A DNA stretch of 64,000 nucleotides from Capniomyces stellatus (lineage: Eukaryota; Kickxellomycota; Harpellomycetes; Harpellales; Legeriomycetaceae), in contig LUVW01000001.1 in assembly GCA_001661515.1 (NCBI GenBank), forward strand, positions 700,582 to 764,581, given 5' to 3'. The position numbers and the translations under genes were made by a program. Position 1 is the stretch's first letter. The number at the start of each line of letters is the position of its first letter. The notes below the pieces were generated by a model, which saw nothing but the letters and a program-made list of their open reading frames with translations, had not been told where the DNA came from and ran no database searches. Positions 56,032 to 64,000 of this stretch are shown piece by piece.

Positions 56032-58478
56032 ATGGATTTAAACGGACTTAATAAAGAAGAAATAGGGTACATAAAGTCATGCAGGAACATTGAAGAATTC
56101 AAAAAGTTAAATAGAATCGGACAAGGATCCTATGGGATTGTTTAGTAAATACACCCAAACACTTATTAATCGGCATAACGGAAGTTTGAAATGTTAGCGA
56201 GCATAAAGACTTTTGTAGAAGATGAATAAAAATATAGAAATAATGGCAACAGTAGGGCAAAACACAAGGAAACAAGTAGGATATATGCGATAAAGAGAAT
56301 AGAGACACGAAATTCCTCGGAATTTGGTGTTCCCATGCACAGTCTGCGAGAAATAATGTTATTAAAACAATTGAAACACCTGAATATCGTCCGTGTTGAG
56401 CACATATTGTATGGATCAGGATTTGACCAAATATTTATGGCGATGGAGTATTGTGAACAGGTAAACGCAAATAAACGCAAACAATTGTCAGAACAACACG
56501 CGGCATGCTAAACTTTTAGGGTTTGATGTTCCAGGTCAGACACTGCAAATGTCAACCAGAACATAAAAATCATAACACAAAAGAATCGCTGCGAGCATGT
56601 ATATGTACGCGTTGGCCTGTGTGTGCTTTAGAAAATAAGACTCGGAAGTTAAGGGCGTATAAAGACCTTTTAAATTTTACTATTGGTTTTGTTTGATTCT
56701 GGTTGTAGGATTTGGGGATTTTACTTGATTATATGAAGAAGCCGTTCTCGTTTCCAGAGGGTAAGAATGATTGTGTAAATAAAAGACAGGTAGTCCGATT
56801 AGAAGGGGGATAGATATGTAAGATCGACTAACAGCCAAGTTAACTGCAAAAAAAAACATAGTCAAGTGTTTAATGAAACAACTTCTTGAGGGGATCGGGT
56901 ATTTACATAGAAACAATGTCATTCATAGGTAAAACACAAAAGTAAATTAATGAAATAGGCATAAAGAAGCTGGTCTATAAACCCTGTCAATGCCGTGTAT
57001 TGACTGCGTCCCTGCCCTTTAAAATGCGATGTAGAGATTTAAAGCTGTCAAACCTGCTATTAACGTCGGAGGGAGTGCTAAAGATAGGTGAGATGAATGT
57101 ATTATAGTTACAAATGTATTTGAACACAAATAGATGTAGATGAAAAGTAGCTTTTCGTATGTTTAAAATACATCAATGTACATGTACTTGTTTATAAAAC
57201 GACTATGAAAGCTGATTTCGGTCTTGCGCGGAATTTTTTTGAGGGAAAAAACACAGAGTTGACACCAGGAGTTGTTACATTGTGGTACAGATCGCCCGAG
57301 TTGCTATTCGGGTGTAGTGGGTATACAGAATCAGTTGACATGTGGTAACTAAATGGATAAAGCTTGTATAAAATATTGAATGTCCTTCAAAACCAAAACC
57401 AAAACCAAAACCAAAACCAAAACCAAAACCAAAACCAAAACCAAAACCAAAACTAAAACTAAAACTAAACATTCAATGTTAAGCACCAAATATTAAATGA
57501 TACGTATATCAAACAAATCGCCTGGAACAATAGGTCTGCTGGATGCATATTTGGAGAGTTTTTGTGCCACAAACCATTTATAGCAGGCAGCACAGAGCTT
57601 GAGCAAGTAAGGTTGATTGTTGAGCTTATTGGAACACCAAGTACCGAGGAAGTGGAAAAGTACTTGGGTTGCAACGAAAAAGACATAAAGAAATCAGACA
57701 ACCTAGTATTGAGATTTATCGAGAAACTACCAAAACAAAGGTAATTGTTTATAATTTGAACATAGCCAATCGACAGGCATTTATGCGTAATCTAAAGCGC
57801 ATTTTTATGATATGTAGGTATAACAAAATAAGCGCCAAAGTGCCTTATGCCACAGACCAAGCTGTAAATATGCTTGAGATGCTTTTAAAATATAACCACG
57901 AGACGAGGTTAACAGCGGCTGAGGCATTAAAACACGAGTATTTTAGCGAAAGGCCACGAGGTATGAAAAAGCTTATTATTCCATTGCGTATTATAAACAT
58001 AGACACCAGTATACCACCTCAGGTAGTATTTGGTTGTGCTTAAAGAAAGATATAAAGACAAATAAATAACAAATAAATGAAAAACCAACTATACACAGCT
58101 GTTGAAAGATGGCTTCTGCCGACATTCCCCGAACTAAGAAACCATAACCAAGAGGCTGTATACGAGAATAACCAAGACCATTTGGAAGCAGGAAAAGGTG
58201 TCAAACAACACGAAATTCTAGAACGAAGCCAGGACAGCCAGAGCGTAAAAGTTGAAACGGAAATTGAAAAAAAATCAGGTCTAGGCCTAAACCCAAAACC
58301 AAATAATGGCAAACATGGCATGTACGAATTTGAATTTGATGTTCATGAACTGGTACCGTTTGAGAGTAAATCTCACAAAAACAGTAAAAGGCAAAAACAA
58401 GATAGTAAAAGAAAAGATAAAACCAAGACCAAGACCAAGACCAAGACTAAAAAAGTAAAAAGAGAAAAGACTCGGTAA
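56032..58478 (+). CDS. Cyclin-dependent kinase, CDK10-like
   Basis: Nine exons: 56032-56144, 56253-56460, 56709-56760, 56862-56928, 57035-57087, 57212-57344, 57534-57740, 57818-57960, 58099-58478; 451 aa. Kinase landmarks: [28 protein letters not shown] with ATP lysine K52, VPMHSLREI in the cyclin-binding helix position, [18 protein letters not shown] (D148), ADFGLAR (166-168), [16 protein letters not shown] in the T-loop, [13 protein letters not shown], and [12 protein letters not shown]. The kinase end reads [20 protein letters not shown] then LRN, which resembles the CDK10 tail (LMPTFPHHRN). The helix VPMHSLREI also recalls PITSLRE of CDK11. All catalytic residues are present. The C-terminal 80 residues are Lys-rich (KTKTKTKTK), likely nuclear targeting. 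Intron 57345-57533 carries an AAAACC array flanked by a 9-bp inverted repeat. CDK10 is favoured over CDK11 by the LIVxLxGTP block. Confidence 0.92.
57389..57468. repeat. AAAACC/AAAACT hexamer array in CDK intron
   Basis: About thirteen tandem hexamers, the last few changed to AAAACT, inside intron 57345-57533. The array is bracketed by a 9-bp inverted repeat, ATTGAATGT at 57375-57383 and ACATTCAAT at 57469-57477, so the intron RNA could fold into a hairpin with the array in the loop. Confidence 0.9.
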
Positions 58479-58922
58479 TAACTGTTGGAAGAAATAATCA
58501 AAAACGAGGAAAGAGAAAAATAGCAGTTTATCACTGGATTTGTTTAAATAAGTTGACTTGGGCAGGCATAGCCACGACAAAAATAAATCACGTTGAAACT
58601 TATATCTTTTCTTTATATTTCTTTACTATTATTACTGATATTGATTTGCAGTTTCTTAACAATGCATATCTTTGGTAAAATAAAAAGAAATAAAAAAAAG
58701 AGCAGAAATATTGTAATGTGCGTTTCCATAGTGTGTATTAGGAACTTTCCTTTCTTGCTTTATTATTAAATAAATTTGCAGTAAAATATAGTAATTATAT
58801 AAACAGCATATGGCAGAAAACAAAACAAATGAACATTGGCGTTAATGGATAAGAAGATAATGTAAAATATTTTCATACATACGATAGCATCGCGGCTCAA
58901 ACGGGGAGTATACGTAAATTTA
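58479..58922. other. Convergent intergenic, CDK and PAN3
   Basis: A 444-base shared 3' region, AT-rich with AATAAA-like words. No gene seen. Confidence 0.7.
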
Positions 58923-61900
58923 CTAGGATATCAACTCGTTGTATGCAGCCTCGATGCATTGCTTGATACTTTGGTAGGTGACAACTAAACAGGTTTTCTC
59001 GTCAACAGAAGTCAACAAAATATGTTCAGAGGAACCGGCGTCCAGCTTGTTTAAATTTGAAATGACATGAGCCATATCAACAACAGGCTGCAACCCGCCT
59101 TCGTTGACTTGATGGAACACATGCCCAAAAAACAAAGTGATCAAATACCTATCCCCAGTTTCAGCCCATCGACTATCGTTCCTCAAACCTGGTCTCCCGA
59201 TTATAAAATTAAGCTTCGATAGGACCCTGAATAGCCTCCCATTTTCGAGCTCAGTTGCCAAGCCTCTCTCTATATCATCCAACCGGCTACATTTTTATAA
59301 ATTTATTGATGTTTTTCGCTGTTCAGTTCCATGCTCATACAATTAAATAAATACATTAACAAAAATCAATGCTTTTGTGCCATAAAAATATTTATATTTA
59401 TACGCGTATATTACTTTAACGAGTCGTCATATTCGCTCAGTAATCGGTGACTATGCGAAGCTAGTAATGCGTCCACATTAACGTCGACGTTTGATATCAG
59501 TAATGATACTAGCTGAACCAACTCGGGCGAATATCCTAGCTGTATGGTCGAAATACACTCTCCAATCGAGTTTTGTGGGTTCATGTTTTTTGACAACAGC
59601 GATAAAAACATAAGTCCGACACTGATAAAATCCTTTTGCTAATCCCAGCGTTAAGAAGAAGAAAAAAATTAGATCTGAAAAATGAAATAAGTAGGTAAAA
59701 TGGAAAACAACCACCAATAAACTCTGGATTGTTGGCAAGAATAAGCGCATGCGTCGATATTTATCCTTTATTCTGTCCTTTGCTTTTAATTTTGACACGT
59801 TTTACACAACTATATTATGTTTTACCTGAAGCTCCTTTACTATGTTTGGTGGATGCTGAAAGAGTATTTGACTGAGTCCCACCCACCCAATCCGAACCCT
59901 ACAAATAGTGTCAAAACAACGCCCAAAAATCGTTTATCGTTTTAAAATTTCGCCTTTTGCTCGCTTTAGTTTAATATTAAAAAAAAAGCATCAGCAGCAG
60001 CATCACTTTGGTAGTTATTTGTTGGCCTACCTGTTTGTGCTCTGCAGCAATACCGTAAACGGGTCCAAAATGTTTTGACAAAGTCCGTTCAAGTGAATAG
60101 CTTTCAACCCTGACAGAATCTGGATTATCAAACACCAAGCTTGGTTCTCTGTCATATTTCCTGGCGCCCCCACGTACAAGTCATGCCCCAAGTTAGTTGA
60201 ACATGGGTAATAGTCATACACCAAGCACAATGCTATAAAAATAAAATAAAAGATAACCCGATTTGAGATATTAGCCTAATAAAACTACTTTTGGAACCAC
60301 TTTGACTACTTTTGGAATTGAGCTTGTAAACAATAGACATAAAAAAAATACTGAGTGTATTACAGCTATCTCCAAATGAATGCGTAGTAAAAGCTTCGTG
60401 TATTCGAACTATGCTCGGATGCTGTATTTTCACCAATACATCCATGGCAACTAATGACTTTACCGATAACGATCTGCAATCTAGTTCAACACATTAGCAA
60501 AACATTAGCAAAACATCACTTTACATAAACATATTTAATATATGTACATCTATACTGGAAATAATATAAAAGTTAACCCCAATATAAACATACCATGGAC
60601 TCTGTGCAGGCAGTAGGTTTTACCGTCAACATTAGAAAGTGCCTTATAGAATGATGCCTTTAACCCTTGCGTCTCCAAACCATAATTTGGGCCTGGAGAC
60701 TCGATAGGCGTTAATGACATGTAATGATGAATGTTTTTGGGGACGTTATTGTCTATCTCGGTGTATAAACCATAAATATCTTATTAGTACATTGTTTCTG
60801 TTTTATAAGTTAAAAAGTATGCACCAACATCCCTCACTCAATTCCAAGCAGCATTTTCTCAAACGTTCGCTAAACGCTTCAAAATATTACCTATAAAACT
60901 TGACCGCAACATGTTCTCTTTCTGAAGCCTATTCCTAAGCTCCTTCTTGATAAAGAAATCATCAATCGTCCTTTGATATGGCTTAAGAGTCTATTAATAA
61001 GTGATCAAAATAAATATATGCATCCACAGCATCGATCAAGCATAAATAACATGTGCCCTATCTGCCGTATATTTATATCTGTATGCATTGTATTTGTGTT
61101 GGCTTTACCTTAGCCTCGTTCAGTGGAGAGTTTGTGTAGCTTTCGGTCTATATTTATTTTTTAAAAGCCTTTGCTTTATTTACTCGATTGGATGACAACT
61201 TAACAGTGTAAAAAGTTCTCCCTTTCATTTACATACCTGATATGGATTTTTACTATTGAATCTGCTGTCTTGTCCTGTCACTGCTGGGTTATCCGCCATT
61301 GTGTACGAGGAACTACTTTATTCACGCATCGCTTGTCATTTAATTTCAACATTACCGCCTTTTTTATTAGGATTTAGCACCAATTCTAATGTTCAGTTTC
61401 AATAACATATCTGTAGACTATATACTAACACCAAACAAACTTACTTGTTATCGGTGGCATCCACTTTCCCTATTTTTGTCAAAAGCACAACAATTAATTA
61501 GTAAAAGACAAAATGCAAGCCCAGTATAAGTCTTATTCGTTTTTCATTTCTTTTCTTTTTGGTTACACTACTCTTTACTCTCAAAATAAATCCACATGAT
61601 GTTTTTTATGTCTCTTAAAAAGTCAAAAGCTACAAATTCAGTATACAAGAAGCACCTTATTTACCTTGGTACACACCAGTATTTTCAAATTGTTTTTGTT
61701 TTATTAGCGATAGTTTTGAAAAGGTGTTTTCAACCACTGCTCTATTGCTTACTTCGGCTCCCAACGGTGGGAAATCTTTGTTGTTAACAATTGTTTTTTT
61801 CGTTTTTGATGGCTCGAAGGCTGCGCTAGCCGCGTTTAGTTTTGACTTGCTATGTTGTTACAATTAGTTCTTGTTTAAAATACACACATTTAATCAATTG

Positions 61901-62142
61901 ATTGTCAAAGTAAAAGTACAGTGCTGCATGTCCACTTAAGTGTAAACGTGACGTTTATAAAGCTCAGTTTAGTCTTTCATCTCTTCATCTCACTCTTCTT
62001 TTACATTCCCTGTTCAATGTATTCTACCTTTGGTTTGGGGATGGGGTGGTGTGGTGTGGTGTGGTGTGGTATTGGATGTGTTTACCATGCTGAATCTGGT
62101 ATATTTGAAATTAAATAATTAATACACAACTTACCTGCTCAT
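58923..62142 (-). CDS. PAN3: PAN2-PAN3 deadenylase subunit Pan3, with PAM2 motif
   Basis: Twelve exons in transcript order: 62142-62135 (8 nt), 61849-61665, 61469-61445, 61312-61237, 61147-61109, 60990-60891, 60779-60594, 60480-60364, 60232-60031, 59898-59826, 59638-59415, 59286-58923. Total 1,599 nt, 532 aa, all phases agree. The N-terminus MSSKSKLNAASAAFEP fits the PAM2 consensus (L-N-x5-F-x-P) that binds the MLLE domain of poly(A)-binding protein. Pan3 pseudokinase blocks follow: PYQRTIDDFFIKKELRNRLQ, SLTPIESPGPNYG, DGKTYCLHRVH, IVRIHEAFTTHSFGDSS, LCLVYDYYP, LKAIHLNGL, RIGWVGLSQIL. The C-terminal knob is ATELENGRLFRVLSKLNFI then WAETGDRYLITLF, HQVNEGG, NLNKLDAGSSEHILLTSVDE. The N-terminal CCCH zinc finger of many fungal Pan3 proteins is not in this model. 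It recruits Pan2 to trim poly(A) tails. Confidence 0.93.
62045..62070. repeat. GGTGT pentamer run in PAN3 intron 1
   Basis: Five GGTGT units lie inside the long first intron of PAN3 (61850-62134). Confidence 0.85.
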
Positions 62143-64000
62143 TTTAATTTATTAATCGTGCTGGTCCTAGGCCCCGATTGTTATACTCAGCTTGTACTGA
62201 CGCTTTAAATGTGCAAAATGATAAAACAGCGTGTCAGCAAAGTTAATTTACTTATTTATTGATGGAATTACTCGGCTTTTTTTTTTTTTTACTGGAATTA
62301 CTACATCTTTCTATTGGAATTTTATTATGTTTTTATTTACTATAAAACTAACATTTGTTTTTCAACACTTTATTGTCTCTTAATTTAAATTGCTATTTGT
62401 TACAGCAAAAAATGTAGAAGCACTACTTGAATTAAAATCTGATAGAACTTCAATAAAGCTAAATGTTGATTGCCAACTGAATGTATACAAATATTCGGGA
62501 CTTGGTTTAGCTGTACTTGCCCATTAGTAAAGAAGTAATTAAAATGCAGAATAATCGTGTAAAATAGCTCAATCTCTTAACAGTCACAACTATACACACT
62601 GTCTTTTGGCTTTATTGTGCCGAGAAACTTGGGATAAAACACAGCCCTAGTGCATACTTAAGGTGAGTCCTCCCCCCTCTCTCATGCACGCAAACCTATA
62701 CTACTGCTGGGTAACAGTGGTGTTCATACTAGACATGTTGTAGACAAAATCACGTTTAACTCTGATCCCTATACAAACAACTACTATGACATACGACCAG
62801 ACTATCAGTCATACTTTTTTTTTGTTAATCAGTTTTAAGAAAGAGTCGGGTTTATTTAAACTTTTACAATTATTGATACCTCAATCAGTAACTTTTTTTA
62901 TTTATTTTTTATTTACTGAAGTACTGATGTATATTTTTGAATTTTTGACTGGTACTTTGATTGCCTGATCTATTAAAGTATATTAGTGAAGCTGGTAGTA
63001 AGCTCTTGGTGATTTAAAGATTACTTTTTGTGAAAAAGAGTTTTCCATTTCAAAACTAACAGCGTAAAGAAAGCTTGCTAGTTTTTTCGCTTTGGATATT
63101 GTGGTTCAAAATTGCACTGCTGATTTTCCTGAAGGAGCCTGCCTTATCTCGATTATTCAGCGAGATATTGTTATTTATATTTCCCACATCACAGTTTGCT
63201 TTAAATGATGGTAAAATATTCAGAGGGGATTATCGGAGGCCAATAAGACCATAAAATAGCTGTAAATTCAATATAGCTCGACAATTGATGGTTGGTGTGA
63301 CAGTTTTAGTGATGTTTCTGTAAAATCTCGTTGTTTTTATCAAAGTTACATTTCTCTATATAGATCCAAAGTTCAACAATTAATTGAATCGGGTTAAATT
63401 ATTGATAATTCACAGATTTTGGTCAGCCTGAAAAAGCCTTAAAACATTAGCAAAATAAATTGGGTCAGTATATAATGAGAATTGCCAACATTCGACTAGG
63501 AATTAACACTGATTTAGAGAAATGTATAGGTGCCACTTATTTATTCGGATTCTCGTTTAATTTATCAGTTTTAAGGCTGCACTGTAAAAACGATGGAGAA
63601 GGGATTACCACAAAATTCTTAGGGGGGGGGGGGAGAAGAATATTCTTGTTGAAAAGATGGTATTTATTCTTTTGATTCATTCTGAGCTATCTCGAGCAGA
63701 GTGATGGTGTGTAGAACACCCGCCCATTTAAAATTACATGGTCATAGTATCAGCATGCTCTAAAAGCAAATGTGACCTGAATAGATAGTAACTTGAAACC
63801 TCAATCAAAAATATGCAAAATCTGAACTATTTGATAATAAAGTTAAGAACCAAGTTATGAAGTATCAGATTGGAAAACCTAAATGATACACACACGCTCA
63901 ATTAGTAATCCGGTTTCACTATTATAAACACATGAAACTTTTGTTTAAAAAAGGTATCACATCTAGTCATGTTACTACTTAGCACAAAATGTTTTATAGG
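62143..64000. other. Right end of window, no supported gene
   Basis: About 1.9 kb of AT-rich DNA with the PAN3 promoter at its left edge and a run of 12 G at 63622-63633. A 40-codon stretch at 62408-62527 after a CAG acceptor-like site reads like part of an ankyrin repeat (NVEALLELKSDRTSIKLNVD), but stands alone. The plus-strand frame at 63460-63675 crosses the G run and shows no motif. Confidence 0.5.

Noticed and set aside
61299..61301. ATG of MADNPAV as the PAN3 start
   Set aside because: Possible, but three upstream exons with matching phases and a PAM2 motif make it more likely an internal methionine.
61596..61787. Plus-strand membrane-like frame
   Set aside because: Opposite PAN3 exon 2 and its intron; no motif; shadow.
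1..64000. tRNA, rRNA, transposon ORFs, terminal inverted repeats, CRISPR arrays
   Set aside because: Scanned by eye for B-box-like words, reverse transcriptase/transposase motifs and long inverted repeats; none found that I could support. The regular repeats present are simple tandem arrays, not CRISPR.

Overview
The window is nuclear DNA of a fungus: AT-rich, with long gene-poor gaps, spliceosomal introns (mostly 80-280 bp, GT-AG, often with a CTAAC/CTAAT branch site) and typical fungal proteins (a three-domain HIS4, a chitin-synthase-like protein, a Crt10-like WD40 protein, Pan3, Oma1). An MMADHC-type vitamin B12 trafficking protein and an Rrm4-like RRM/MLLE protein suggest an early-diverging lineage such as Zoopagomycota or Mucoromycota; that placement is inference. 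I rebuilt exon structures by hand from splice signals, codon phase and family motifs. Every multi-exon model below closes in frame, but none was checked against RNA.

Layout. 2.6-4.2 kb (+): intronless HAL4/HAL5-type Ser/Thr kinase. 5.6-9.3 kb (+): ten-exon cytosolic L-asparaginase with C-terminal ankyrin repeats, followed by a poly-G run with an assembly gap. 9.9-12.6 kb (-): intronless trifunctional HIS4. 14.5-18.0 kb (+): three-exon RRM/MLLE protein. 18.4-19.6 kb (-): OTU deubiquitinase with a probable GC-AG intron. 20.1-21.3 kb (-): U1 snRNP protein C. 22.2-26.8 kb (-): nine-exon Crt10-like WD40 protein carrying a large acidic repeat insert. 28.2-29.2 kb (-): MMADHC-like protein. 32.7-34.6 kb (+): PA-TM-RING ubiquitin ligase with a 21-nt exon. 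35.5-38.5 kb (+): 14-exon OMA1 protease with a 5-nt exon. 39.4-40.1 kb (-): Thr/Pro-rich single-pass membrane protein. 43.7-51.4 kb (+): giant, motif-degenerate chitin-synthase-like protein of about 2,542 aa. 52.1-53.8 kb (-): secreted Cys/Lys-rich protein. 56.0-58.5 kb (+): CDK10-type kinase. 58.9-62.1 kb (-): twelve-exon PAN3 with an N-terminal PAM2 motif. The rest looks intergenic apart from a few unassigned open stretches.

There is no operon or obvious gene cluster. The functional threads are mRNA biology (PAN3 with PAM2, the RRM/MLLE protein, U1-C), ubiquitin and protein quality control (OTU, PA-TM-RING, OMA1), the cell surface (chitin-synthase-like, mucin-like and Cys-rich proteins) and amino-acid/cofactor metabolism (HIS4, asparaginase, MMADHC). 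The most unusual items are the degenerate giant GT2 protein, the 5-nt exon in OMA1, the MMADHC gene and the RRM/MLLE protein.
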